Shown piece after piece: positions 8,816-18,357 of a stretch of DNA of 32,046 nucleotides (positions are counted from its first letter, which is position 1; the number at the start of each line of letters is the position of its first letter). The stretch lies in the NCBI GenBank assembly GCA_016936415.1, contig JAFGXW010000088.1, forward strand, positions 1 to 32,046. Reading direction: 5' to 3'. The translations under genes and the position numbers were made by a program. Source of the DNA: Bacilli bacterium. Lineage in GTDB: Bacteria > Bacillota_I > Bacilli_A > Izemoplasmatales > Izemoplasmataceae. The notes under the pieces were generated by a model, which worked only from the letters and a program-made list of their open reading frames with translations, had not been told where the DNA came from and did not search any database.

Positions 8816-9322
8816 ATGATGTTTATTGAAGAATATAAAGGAATCAAACCAATCATTTCAAAAAGTGCCAAAATATTTACCAATGCAGTGATTGCTGGAG
8901 ACGTGATTATAAAAGATTATGTGAGTGTTTGGTATAATGTAACCATTCGAGGAGATATGGCAGCAGTTATCATTGGCAATAACACAAATATCCAAGATAA
9001 CGCAGTTATTCACACAAATATAGGTCTTCCAACAACAATTGGACAGAATGTCACTGTTGGTCATGGTGCCATCATACATGCAGCCACTGTAGAAGATAAC
9101 GCACTGATTGGCATGGGGAGTATTATTCTGGATGGCGCAGTAATTGGTGAAGGTAGTTTAGTAGGAGCTGGATGTGTGGTCCCCCCAAACAAAGTCGTTC
9201 CAAAACACACATTAGTCGTTGGAAACCCTATGAAAATTGTAAGGGAACTATCCACTGAGGAAATTCAAGGAATCATCACAAATAAAGATCGTTATTTACA
9301 ATTAATGGATGATTATCAATAA
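8816..9322 (+). CDS. Gamma-carbonic anhydrase-like left-handed beta-helix protein (YrdA/PaaY type)
   Basis: Hexapeptide repeats and VWYNVTIRGDMAAVIIGNNTNIQDNAVIHTN, VGHGAIIHAATVEDNALIGMGSIILDGAVIG; RBS GGAGGTGAT before the start. Confidence 0.88.
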   Translation: MMFIEEYKGIKPIISKSAKIFTNAVIAGDVIIKDYVSVWYNVTIRGDMAAVIIGNNTNIQDNAVIHTNIGLPTTIGQNVTVGHGAIIHAATVEDNALIGMGSIILDGAVIGEGSLVGAGCVVPPNKVVPKHTLVVGNPMKIVRELSTEEIQGIITNKDRYLQLMDDYQ

Positions 9323-9341
9323 TTGCCTATTCGCAAGAAAA

Positions 9342-9371
9342 AAAAGTTCTTTCATTTTTGAAAGAACTTTT
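9342..9371. terminator. Bidirectional terminator between convergent genes
   Basis: AAAAGTTCTTTC-atttttT/G-GAAAGAACTTTT-type hairpin (arms 9342-9353 and 9360-9371) overlapping the stop of the minus-strand gene. Confidence 0.75.
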
Positions 9372-10014
9372 CATTTTGTTTAAAATACACTAGAAGGTTA
9401 CTTTGTTTTTCAGTCTTAGGATCAAACTGAAGTAATTTAAAGAAAAACTGTACCAAATATCCTGATATTATCATTGAAATTAAAGTCCCAATACCGACAA
9501 CACCACCAAGAAAAAACCCTATCACCAAGACAATTAATTCAATTCCTGGTTTCACATATTTCACATCAATCTTTGTTACTCTACTCAGACCAACAAATAT
9601 ACCATCTCTAGGTCCTGCACCAAGTCTCGCACTAATATACATTGCTCGTCCAAATGTGGTAAATAAAATTCCCACTGTGAACATAAGTGATTTTTCAATA
9701 ACCGTGGTTGGTATGAATGTATAAGCAAGATCGCTTCCATCAATAATGAATCCAATGATAGCGACATTTAATATTGTTCCGATTCCTATTTTCGTTTTTA
9801 AAAACACGATACTAATGATTAAAAATATTACACCGAATAATTGAGTCACAATACCAAAACTTAATCCTGTTTGCATGGATACTCCTTGATGGAAAACACT
9901 CCATGAAGTATTCCCAATATTCGCTCTTATGGTCAGCATCAAGCCAAGTGACAATATAATAAATCCTAATAGTAAAATGGGTATTCTTTTGATATCTTCT
10001 ATAAACGCATTCAT
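9352..10014 (-). CDS. YczE/YitT-like integral membrane protein
   Basis: 220 aa, several hydrophobic helices; GLMLTIRANIGNTSWSVFHQGVSMQTGLSFGIVTQLFG, RLGAGPRDGIFVGLSR. Confidence 0.7.
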   Translation of the reverse strand: MNAFIEDIKRIPILLLGFIILSLGLMLTIRANIGNTSWSVFHQGVSMQTGLSFGIVTQLFGVIFLIISIVFLKTKIGIGTILNVAIIGFIIDGSDLAYTFIPTTVIEKSLMFTVGILFTTFGRAMYISARLGAGPRDGIFVGLSRVTKIDVKYVKPGIELIVLVIGFFLGGVVGIGTLISMIISGYLVQFFFKLLQFDPKTEKQSNLLVYFKQNEKFFQK

Positions 10015-10076
10015 AATCCACCTAATATTCTCAAATCTAAAATTAATTTTATCACAATTCTACAGTAATTCAAGAT

Positions 10077-10104
10077 AAAAAGTTGTGAATACTCACAACT
10101 TTTT
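10077..10104 (-). terminator. Intrinsic terminator of the tandem ABC operon
   Basis: AAAAAGTTGTGA-atac-TCACAACTTTTT hairpin just downstream of the minus-strand stop at 10113. Confidence 0.75.
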
Positions 10105-10112
10105 TTCACCAA

Positions 10113-12563
10113 CTATAGATCGAATTTTGTTAAAATTTCTGATGGCGTTTTGCGAAGTAATATATTGATTGGTAGCAATCCAAAGAATGAGTTAATCAAA
10201 TAGATTCCAAATACACCAAGTACAATAAATTTGAAACCATAATAGACAACTTCAACATATTCAATAACTTGAGATTGTGCTTGTAATAACAAAATCATTG
10301 TGACAAAGAATCCGATAATACTACTGATGGTTGTTGTTAGTAAGACCTCAATCACAAACATCTTTCTAATATCATTTTTACTCGCCCCAAGTGCACGATA
10401 TACACTTACTTCATAAATTCTCGAAATTAAGCTACTTCTCATAATAAAATAAATACTAACTGATGAAATTACAATCCCAACTACTGCAAGAGCCAGATAC
10501 GTTGCATTTTGTTCAAACTCGAAATCTGTGAATTGATCATAATTATCAAGATATTCACTTTTTACACGATATCCCATCGCTGTCAATTCAGCAACTGCAA
10601 CTTCCGGATCATCTACATATGCCAAAAAGCTGTAATTAACGAGCGCAAACTGATATTTAAAGAAGTATATTTTTTCTAAATTTATCAAGTCAGTTGTCAT
10701 AATCAAATTTGTATTATATTCCATCTCATTTTCTTGATAAGAATACGTTCCTGATATGTTAAATGTTCCAATTTGAATTCCAACAATTAAAGGGACATTA
10801 CCACGTCTGATTAATGTGCTTTGTTGTGACAACAATATCTCCCTGTAATCTACAGGCATAGAGCCTGATTCGAGTTGGAAGCCATCTCCCAATATTTGGT
10901 AGGCAGCTAGAGTAGGCATTACCAGAGAATACATCAATTCCTTTTTCATCCAAATTGTCGGTGAATTATCATTACTTATTCCTACAATTGGGAAGTTTAA
11001 TGAGGATTCATCGCTTAAATCAAAATCTGATCCACTTGATTGCAATTTGACTGAGACATTCATAATATCTTCGTACGATTCAACGCCTCTTTCAGAATAT
11101 TTTTTAATCAGTTCATCTGCCAAAAACGCATCGATAACAACACCATATCCTTCTTCAGGATAGGACCCATAGATAATATTCGATGGGGAAAGCAAATCAA
11201 TGCTAGCTGGATATGCTTCTACTGCAATTGAACCTTTGATTTCATAGTATTTTTCTGTCTCTAAAGAGAATTCATATGGGTCTTGAATAAACGTCGTTTC
11301 TTGTACAAAACTTAAATTCTCAAATTCCTTGATATCATCATACGTCATATCACCAGTTGTGATCTTAATATAATTTCGAGGTTTATCCACAAAACTTGAA
11401 TCATCAACATGATAAATATGACCAATCAGACCAATGCTTACACTAATTACCGCTCCAACCAAACCAAGAACGACGTACAACATCTTTCCACCAGTAGAAA
11501 GTTTGTTCATCTTTCTAAGTGCATATCGGAAGGAATCTTTTAGTGATACAACACTCTTCTTCGTTTTGTTTTCAGGTTCCTCGATGATATTTTCATAATC
11601 AAAGCCACTGATTTTTTCATCTTTTGCATTTTTATAATAATCATCAATCAGTTCAATTTCCGATTCATTATCAATGTATTTTATTCGTTGATAATGTTTT
11701 GTATCCACCTTCACAAACAGGGTATTATTTCTTTTGATTAATTGCACACCGATTTTTTCCAGTTTTTTTCCTTCATGATCACTATATGTAATAACATCAA
11801 CATCTTCATTACTGAGAGAACTTTCTTCTAAATCCTTCAAGTAAATAATGTGTTCTTGAATGACTGATAAATTCCCTTGATACTCATTTTCAACATTTCG
11901 AATAATGGTTCCATTTACTATTTCAATAATTCTATCTGCATAAAAATCTGCCAATTCCTGCTCATGAGTCACCATGATTACAAGTTTATCTTGAGATATT
12001 TTCTTAATGATGTTCATAATTTCTATGGTAGTTTTGCTATCTAAATTCCCTGTAGGTTCATCGGCAATAATCACGCGTGGGTTCTTTGCTAATGCTCTCG
12101 CGAACGCAACTCTTTGTTGCTGACCACCGCTTAATTGATCGGCCCTTCTATCTTGAAAATTCAAAATACCCACAGAACTCAACAAGTAATTGATTCGTTT
12201 ATCAATTTCATCAGGATTTGTAATCCCATTCATTTTGAGAACCAATTCAATGTTCTCGTATACCGTTAAATCCTTCAATAGATTATAATTTTGAAAAATA
12301 TATCCGATGTAATTATTACGAACATCATCCCATACTTTTGCTTTATATTTTGTTATTTCATAATCGTTAATGTTGATTTTTCCTTTTGAAAATTTATCCA
12401 TACCACTAATGACATTTAAGAGAGTGGTTTTACCACTTCCTGATGCGCCAAGAAGTACAACCAAACCTTTTTTCGGAAATTCAATCGTCGTATTTTTGAT
12501 GATATGATTTTCATTGCTTCGATTTTTATTATAATACTTGTTTACGTTATATAATTTTATCAT
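10113..12563 (-). CDS. ABC transporter ATPase-permease fusion, MacB/FtsX-type
   Basis: 816 aa; Walker A GASGSGKTT, signature LSGGQQQR, Walker B VIIADEPTGNLD, followed by permease with periplasmic region and C-terminal FtsX-like helices (SRIYEVSVYRALGASKNDIRKMF). Confidence 0.92.
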   Translation of the reverse strand: MIKLYNVNKYYNKNRSNENHIIKNTTIEFPKKGLVVLLGASGSGKTTLLNVISGMDKFSKGKININDYEITKYKAKVWDDVRNNYIGYIFQNYNLLKDLTVYENIELVLKMNGITNPDEIDKRINYLLSSVGILNFQDRRADQLSGGQQQRVAFARALAKNPRVIIADEPTGNLDSKTTIEIMNIIKKISQDKLVIMVTHEQELADFYADRIIEIVNGTIIRNVENEYQGNLSVIQEHIIYLKDLEESSLSNEDVDVITYSDHEGKKLEKIGVQLIKRNNTLFVKVDTKHYQRIKYIDNESEIELIDDYYKNAKDEKISGFDYENIIEEPENKTKKSVVSLKDSFRYALRKMNKLSTGGKMLYVVLGLVGAVISVSIGLIGHIYHVDDSSFVDKPRNYIKITTGDMTYDDIKEFENLSFVQETTFIQDPYEFSLETEKYYEIKGSIAVEAYPASIDLLSPSNIIYGSYPEEGYGVVIDAFLADELIKKYSERGVESYEDIMNVSVKLQSSGSDFDLSDESSLNFPIVGISNDNSPTIWMKKELMYSLVMPTLAAYQILGDGFQLESGSMPVDYREILLSQQSTLIRRGNVPLIVGIQIGTFNISGTYSYQENEMEYNTNLIMTTDLINLEKIYFFKYQFALVNYSFLAYVDDPEVAVAELTAMGYRVKSEYLDNYDQFTDFEFEQNATYLALAVVGIVISSVSIYFIMRSSLISRIYEVSVYRALGASKNDIRKMFVIEVLLTTTISSIIGFFVTMILLLQAQSQVIEYVEVVYYGFKFIVLGVFGIYLINSFFGLLPINILLRKTPSEILTKFDL

Positions 12564-12573
12564 TTTTCCTCAC

Positions 12574-14817
12574 CTACTCTGCTTTCAATGAACTGATGAC
12601 TGATTTACCAAAAATGGTTTTATTAAAGTTACGAGCCATCAGGATCATTAAAATTAGGATTATGAATAAAAGACTGATATAACTACCAACACTAAAATAT
12701 CGAAGCAATCTTGGAATTGGCGTATCAAACCTCTCGTTGATAGATAACAAAGACATTACAATTATGAATGCAACAAAAGATAAATACAACGTTTCAAAAA
12801 TAACAACTTGATTTATAATTCTTTTTGATGCACCAATACTGCGGTAAATTAAGTAATCTTTGCGTTTGCTGACTACAACATTTCTAATCACAAAATACCC
12901 AACAAAATAAACGACTACCAATGAAAGACCCAGTGTTAGTGATAATTGTAAATTACGAATAATGATTTGCATGGCATCATCTTCATTAATGACTCCACTA
13001 GGATAAAAAACATTATAGCCCATTTCTTCTAATTCTGCTTTCACCTTGTTCGCCTCAAACATATCGTAAACAACAACACTAGGTTGATAGATTGCATCTT
13101 CAAATATTGTATTAAATGTATTTATATTAACATACAATCCTTGTCCAAAAATATGTGGGTAGATTGGAACACTATCAAGTTCAATGCTCACAGGATCATA
13201 AGTGTTTCCAAATCTAGTATAGACGTCAATTGAAAATGTATGTGCTTCAATAAACGGCGCAGATGGACACAGTCCCGCATCAAAATCATCAATTATCTCG
13301 GCTTTGTATCCAAAATCTCGACACATGTCAAAGAACATCATATCATATGCAAGTACTTCCATGTCCCCAAGAGTATTATCAATTCTTACATCTTGTGTTA
13401 ACCCATAATATGCAAAATCATCAATGACTAAAAACTTTTGAGAATTCTCATAAATCGCATTATTGTGTAATGTATCTAACGCATCATCATGAAAATATAA
13501 TTCATGTTTCACGTTCTCAATATCAATCGTTTGTTCAACAATTCCAACAATCTTAAATGTATACTGATCAGTAAGCGCTCCTTGAATCGTTTTTATGAAT
13601 TCTCGATTTGAAATTGATATAAAATCATCTACTACATAAAATCCGTTATTTCCAATGACGACTTCGTACTCGTTATTTGGTAATCTACCTGAGATCAAAT
13701 CAAACTCATTCAAACTAGATGCAGCCAATACTTTATAGTCAAAAAATTCATCCATATCGTACTCTTGATTATAAATTACATTGGTATAGACTGAATCAAA
13801 CACCGTGTCATGTTCCACAACACTTCTAACATACTCAATCTCTCCAAGTTTCTCTAACTCTGCATCAGTAAATGGCGTATTATCCCTCTTTGTCACAATA
13901 ACTCGGCTTGGATTTGCGTTCTCAAAATAATACGTTTCTGTACGTAACGAAGTATTTCTTTCTTTCAGTGTATATCCAAATGCAAAAATAAATGCAACAA
14001 TCATGAATGAAATGATTAATAACGTGAAGAAAGATTTCTTCGGCACTGAGATAATATTATTCCAAGAAATTTTCAATATGTCTAACGGGCGAGTCTTAAT
14101 AAATTTTACGGAACTAAATTCATCATTCATTCGTCTGTTTTTTTCAATAAACTGATCTTCAACAATTTCTCCATCATATAAACGAATTTTTCTAGTAGCA
14201 AATTCATGAATTTCTGCATAATTATGTGTTACTACAATAACAAGTTTATCTGAACTTATTTCATGAAGAAGTTTTAAAATATTTTTACTTGATTCGGTAT
14301 CTAAATTCCCAGTTGGCTCATCACAAACTATGACAGGACAATCTTTTGCAAGTGCTCTAGCGATTACTGTTCTTTGTTTTTCTCCACCACTCAACTTGCT
14401 GGCTTTTTGATTCATCTTCGAATCAAGTCCAACCAAATCAATTAACTCTATAGCTCTTTGTTTTCGGTTCTTTGGATCATATCCTTGTATTGTTAGCGCA
14501 ATTTCAACATTTTGTAATACCGTATAACTATCAATGATATTATAATCTTGAAAAACAAAAGCAATGTATTGTTTGCGATACGTCTCAAGTTCATTGACAG
14601 TATAATGTGAAATATCTTGACCGTTCACTGACATCTTTCCATCTTCATAAGTGTCAAGTCCACTAAGCACATTTAAAAGAGTTGATTTCCCACTACCACT
14701 TTCACCAGTGATTGCAACAAATTCACCTGTTTTAAATTCCAAGTTGATTTTGCGAAGAGCCATTACAACATTCTTTCCAGAATAATAATATTTGGAAATG
14801 TTTTCTAGTTTTAGCAT
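12574..14817 (-). CDS. ABC transporter ATPase-permease fusion, MacB/FtsX-type (second subunit)
   Basis: Walker A GESGSGKST, LSGGEKQR, VIVCDEPTGNLD; C-term SKRKDYLIYRSIGASKRIINQVV. Start MLKLENISKYY preferred to the ORF-track start at 14829. Confidence 0.92.
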   Translation of the reverse strand: MLKLENISKYYYSGKNVVMALRKINLEFKTGEFVAITGESGSGKSTLLNVLSGLDTYEDGKMSVNGQDISHYTVNELETYRKQYIAFVFQDYNIIDSYTVLQNVEIALTIQGYDPKNRKQRAIELIDLVGLDSKMNQKASKLSGGEKQRTVIARALAKDCPVIVCDEPTGNLDTESSKNILKLLHEISSDKLVIVVTHNYAEIHEFATRKIRLYDGEIVEDQFIEKNRRMNDEFSSVKFIKTRPLDILKISWNNIISVPKKSFFTLLIISFMIVAFIFAFGYTLKERNTSLRTETYYFENANPSRVIVTKRDNTPFTDAELEKLGEIEYVRSVVEHDTVFDSVYTNVIYNQEYDMDEFFDYKVLAASSLNEFDLISGRLPNNEYEVVIGNNGFYVVDDFISISNREFIKTIQGALTDQYTFKIVGIVEQTIDIENVKHELYFHDDALDTLHNNAIYENSQKFLVIDDFAYYGLTQDVRIDNTLGDMEVLAYDMMFFDMCRDFGYKAEIIDDFDAGLCPSAPFIEAHTFSIDVYTRFGNTYDPVSIELDSVPIYPHIFGQGLYVNINTFNTIFEDAIYQPSVVVYDMFEANKVKAELEEMGYNVFYPSGVINEDDAMQIIIRNLQLSLTLGLSLVVVYFVGYFVIRNVVVSKRKDYLIYRSIGASKRIINQVVIFETLYLSFVAFIIVMSLLSINERFDTPIPRLLRYFSVGSYISLLFIILILMILMARNFNKTIFGKSVISSLKAE

Positions 14818-14913
14818 TTTATACCTCACTCACTCATAATATTTATATATTACCATATAAACCATTAATAATAAATCCATAATAATTTTACCATTAATAT
14901 GTCTTAGCACCTA

Positions 14914-14928
14914 TCAACCAGTGGTTGA
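14914..14928. promoter_or_regulatory. Inverted repeat TCAACCA-G-TGGTTGA upstream of the ABC operon, candidate regulatory site
   Basis: Exact 7+1+7 inverted repeat about 100 bp upstream of the ABC operon start, in a noncoding divergent region. Confidence 0.3.
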
Positions 14929-15148
14929 ATGTATATGTTATATTTTCTTCTCTCATCCATATGGATTTTAGATAAAGCTATTATTAGTATAACCCAAAGA
15001 AATAGATTGAAAAAATATTACCCCAAATGGTCATTATTTATTCACGAATGGAAATTTCCAAACAATTTTCTCTTTTTGTCTTGATAAAGTTGCATTATTA
15101 TTTTAATAATTATTGAAAAATGATATCATATTTCTTGAGGTGATTTTC

Positions 15149-15631
15149 ATGTTAGCTATCGTGATGAAACAAGCAAAACAAAGAAATAATGTCATACTGT
15201 TTTTAGCACTATTTGTCTTGTTTTTGGGGTTATATATTTTTCTTGATTTCGAAGGAAATACCAATTATACCGTAATGACAGATAATTTTGGAATAGGCAT
15301 AGTATTATTACATATTTTGATCAATATCATCATCGGAGTTCTATCTTCTATCATGGTGACATTTAGTATCATTAATTATCGTTTAACAAAAGTGGAACCA
15401 ACTGGTTCAAATGCAATCCCGTTTATCACGTTTATATTTGGTGTATTAACATTTGGATGTACCAGTTGTGTCGTTGCTTTTCTAAGTGCTGTTGGCATTG
15501 CGTTTACACCCATTGTTTTACCAAGTGGAAATCTTATTTGGAAACTAGTTGCACTCGGTTTCGTTACCCTTGGATTTATGTGGATTATGTATTCGATTCA
15601 GCACACAAAATGTAAGATAAAGAAAGTGTAG
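15149..15631 (+). CDS. Uncharacterised membrane protein with in-membrane FGCTSC motif
   Basis: About 160 aa with four predicted hydrophobic segments; RBS AGGTGAT before ATG 15149. Confidence 0.75.
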   Translation: MLAIVMKQAKQRNNVILFLALFVLFLGLYIFLDFEGNTNYTVMTDNFGIGIVLLHILINIIIGVLSSIMVTFSIINYRLTKVEPTGSNAIPFITFIFGVLTFGCTSCVVAFLSAVGIAFTPIVLPSGNLIWKLVALGFVTLGFMWIMYSIQHTKCKIKKV

Positions 15632-15639
15632 GAGAAACA

Positions 15640-16563
15640 ATGAAAAAAGACATATGGACAACAAATCAAATTGGCGATTTAACAGGTAAAGTATTTATTG
15701 TAACTGGTGCCAATAGTGGAATTGGATTTGAAGCAACAAAAGTATTTGCAGGTAAAGGTGCTCAAGTAATTATGGCATGTCGTAATCAAAGTAAAGCACA
15801 AGATGCAAAGCAACAAATATTACGCGAATTCCCTGATGCAAAATTAGTGTTAATGCAACTTGATTTAACTGATTTTTCATCCATTGAATCTTTTTCAAAT
15901 GAAGTAAAATTACAATATCAAAGAATTGATGTTTTATTGAATAACGCAGGAATTATGACAGTCCCTTATGGTAGTACAAAAGACAATTTGGAACTACAAA
16001 TTGGTGTCAACCATTTTGGACACTTCTATCTAACAATGAAGTTACTACCACTGATTGATAAAACACCAAATTCTAGAATTGTTTCCATTGCATCCATCGC
16101 TCATAAATTTGGCAAGTTGAATCCAACCACATTTGTATATGATGAAAATAGAAAATATCATACTGCGAGAGCCTATGCGCAGTCTAAGCTAGCTAATTTG
16201 TTATTTACATACGGATTACAAACTCGTCTAGAAGAATTAGGATCAAAGGTAAAAGTTTTAGCAGCTCATCCAGGAATTTCTCGAACAAACCTTGGAGAAC
16301 ATATCAAAACACTATCTTATAAACCAATCCGTGGATTGATTAATTTGTTTAACCAATCACAGCAAGAAGGAAGCCTTCCAGGTATTCGTGCTTGCACAGA
16401 TTCATCGGCAAAAAGCGGACAATATTATGGCCCTTCTGGTTTCTATGAAATGAAAGGTCACCCTGTAGTCACAAAATCAACGAAACGTTCTCATTCCAAA
16501 GAACTACAAAATATTCTATGGGAAGAATCCCATAAGATTACAAAACAAGACATTTTACTATAA
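15640..16563 (+). CDS. Short-chain dehydrogenase/reductase (retinol dehydrogenase-like SDR)
   Basis: Rossmann TGANSGIGFEA, LNNAGIM, SIASIAHKF, YAQSKLANLL (YxxxK catalytic motif). Confidence 0.9.
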   Translation: MKKDIWTTNQIGDLTGKVFIVTGANSGIGFEATKVFAGKGAQVIMACRNQSKAQDAKQQILREFPDAKLVLMQLDLTDFSSIESFSNEVKLQYQRIDVLLNNAGIMTVPYGSTKDNLELQIGVNHFGHFYLTMKLLPLIDKTPNSRIVSIASIAHKFGKLNPTTFVYDENRKYHTARAYAQSKLANLLFTYGLQTRLEELGSKVKVLAAHPGISRTNLGEHIKTLSYKPIRGLINLFNQSQQEGSLPGIRACTDSSAKSGQYYGPSGFYEMKGHPVVTKSTKRSHSKELQNILWEESHKITKQDILL

Positions 16564-16598
16564 AAGTTTCTATGAAGTTTTTCTTCATAGAAACTTTT
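16562..16598 (+). terminator. Intrinsic terminator after SDR
   Basis: AAAAGTTTCTATGAAG-ttttt-CTTCATAGAAACTTTT perfect stem followed by T. Confidence 0.85.
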
Positions 16599-16627
16599 TC
16601 TATTTCAAAATAATTATGAAAAATTAT

Positions 16628-16656
16628 TTGTTAATTCCAATCTTTTCATGTACAAT
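16628..16656 (+). promoter_or_regulatory. Candidate promoter for the endonuclease lipoprotein gene
   Basis: TTGTTA - 17 nt - TACAAT, 32 nt upstream of the ATG at 16688. Confidence 0.6.
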
Positions 16657-16687
16657 AAAATGTTAAATTAAAGAAAATAGGTGTCCT

Positions 16688-17986
16688 ATGAAAAAAATAC
16701 TATTTACCATAAGTTCTCTACTCCTATTGTTTCTAGGAGCTTGCAGTAGCAATGTTTTTACAAATACTTCGCATCTTGATGAAGTTACCAATGATTTAAC
16801 CATTCCATCTGAATTAACAAGTAGAGATACATTACCAACCTTCGTTGATGGGGTTACGATAGATTGGGAAAGCAGTGTAGCTAGTACACTCACAACTGAC
16901 TACTCCATTATCCAGTCTAATACCGATGTTAATGTGACATTAACAGCCACATTATCCCACGAAAGCAGTTATGCTACAAAAGCATTTAACGTTACGATTT
17001 TAATGCCTGAAGCAAACGATTATTTTACGTTACTCGATGCCAAAGATGCACTTGTTTTTGACAACTTATCCATCACTTCTGATGTAATGTTACCTCAGGC
17101 AAATGGTCCTGTTTCTATTGTTTGGATATCAAGTGATGAGGATTATATTTCTAATTCGGGGAAAGTGAATAGACCATTAGAAAACGAAGAAAACAAAACA
17201 GTGACCATGACTGCATATTTAACATATAATGGCGTGCTTTTTGAAAAAAAATTCACCTTCCAAGTCATATCGCTCACTCCGAGTGCTGTGTATGTTGGTT
17301 ATTACGATGGAGCAGCTGGATTAATGGGCGAAGTATTAAAAGCTTTCCTGCATGATTTAATTGATAACCAAACGTTTGTTACATATGCAGCGTTATGGGA
17401 AGCACTTGCTGAAAGTGATGAAGATCCCCTAAATTCGAACAATGTCATCTTGTTTTATACTGGTAGATCTCAAGCAAAATCAAATCATGGTGGTGCCATT
17501 GATGAATGGAACCGTGAACACATTTGGCCACGATCACATGGTGACTTAGAACCTACAATTGCGAATTCTGATATGCATCATATGAAGCCAACAGACGTTT
17601 CAGTAAACGCAGAAAGAGGTAGTCTTGATTTTGATGAAGGTGGAGCAACTGTATATGATGGAAATATCGCAACTGACTGCTTAAAAGACGGAGATTCGTT
17701 TGAACCACGTGATGAAATTAAAGGCGATGTTGCTAGAATGATATTCTATATGGCAGTGCGTTACGAAGGCGATGATGGCGTTCCTGATTTAGAAATGAAT
17801 AACAACACTGGAAATGGATCCATTCCGTTTATTGGGAAACTATCTATTCTATTATTATGGAATATGCAAGATTTACCTGATGCATTCGAAATGCATCGTA
17901 ATGATGTCATTTTTTCATATCAAGGAAATCGAAATCCATTTATTGACCATCCTGAATTTGCAAACTACATTTGGGGAAATAACTAA
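16688..17986 (+). CDS. Secreted lipoprotein nuclease, endonuclease I (EndA/NucM) family with N-terminal Ig-like domains
   Basis: Lipobox LLLFLGAC; two Ig-like repeats (aa ~30-200); C-term NREHIWPRSHGDLEPTIANSDMHHMKPTDVSVNAERGSLDFDEGG typical of endonuclease I. Confidence 0.9.
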   Translation: MKKILFTISSLLLLFLGACSSNVFTNTSHLDEVTNDLTIPSELTSRDTLPTFVDGVTIDWESSVASTLTTDYSIIQSNTDVNVTLTATLSHESSYATKAFNVTILMPEANDYFTLLDAKDALVFDNLSITSDVMLPQANGPVSIVWISSDEDYISNSGKVNRPLENEENKTVTMTAYLTYNGVLFEKKFTFQVISLTPSAVYVGYYDGAAGLMGEVLKAFLHDLIDNQTFVTYAALWEALAESDEDPLNSNNVILFYTGRSQAKSNHGGAIDEWNREHIWPRSHGDLEPTIANSDMHHMKPTDVSVNAERGSLDFDEGGATVYDGNIATDCLKDGDSFEPRDEIKGDVARMIFYMAVRYEGDDGVPDLEMNNNTGNGSIPFIGKLSILLLWNMQDLPDAFEMHRNDVIFSYQGNRNPFIDHPEFANYIWGNN

Positions 17987-17991
17987 TATGA

Positions 17992-18016
17992 AAAAGGAGC
18001 TATTTTAGCTCCTTTT
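17992..18016 (+). terminator. Intrinsic terminator after nuclease gene
   Basis: AAAAGGAGCTA-ttt-TAGCTCCTTTT perfect hairpin. Confidence 0.8.
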
Positions 18017-18045
18017 AATTTGTAGGTGTTTCTCAATTTTATTGT

Positions 18046-18357
18046 TTATTCTTTTGTTTTAGATTTTGGTCTTTCATGTACTACTACTTTGTACAAAGAA
18101 TCTTCAATTTTGAATATTTCAATACGATGACCTAATTCACCCATTTCATTAACGTGGCTAACCATCTCATCTTTGTCAGTAAACAATTTTGTTTTTGATA
18201 TTCCACGATAATCATCCATATCAAACTTTACTACTTTTCGATGTTCTTTATGAAAATCATGATTTGGATGTGGTGGTCTATCTCTATGATGTCTTTCTTC
18301 TCTAATTTCATCAAATTCATCTTTACTAAATTTTTTGATAAATATTTCTTTTTCCAT
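18046..18357 (-). CDS. Small charged His-rich hypothetical protein
   Basis: About 103 aa; MEKEIFIKKFSKDEFDEIREERHHRDRPPHPNHDFHKEHRK...; probable ATG at 18357 (GTG alternative at 18372) behind a GA-rich tract. Confidence 0.6.
   Translation of the reverse strand: MEKEIFIKKFSKDEFDEIREERHHRDRPPHPNHDFHKEHRKVVKFDMDDYRGISKTKLFTDKDEMVSHVNEMGELGHRIEIFKIEDSLYKVVVHERPKSKTKE

Noticed and set aside
10113-14817. BceAB-type bacitracin resistance module
   Set aside because: Both proteins are ATPase-permease fusions with MacB-like architecture, and no BceRS two-component genes are adjacent.
14830-15140. Mobile element remnant or CRISPR-like array
   Set aside because: Only short palindromes and AT-rich sequence; no regularly spaced repeats, terminal inverted repeats or transposase fragments.
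16663-16893. Minus-strand 76 aa ORF over the nuclease start
   Set aside because: Antisense to the lipoprotein signal region of a well-supported gene.
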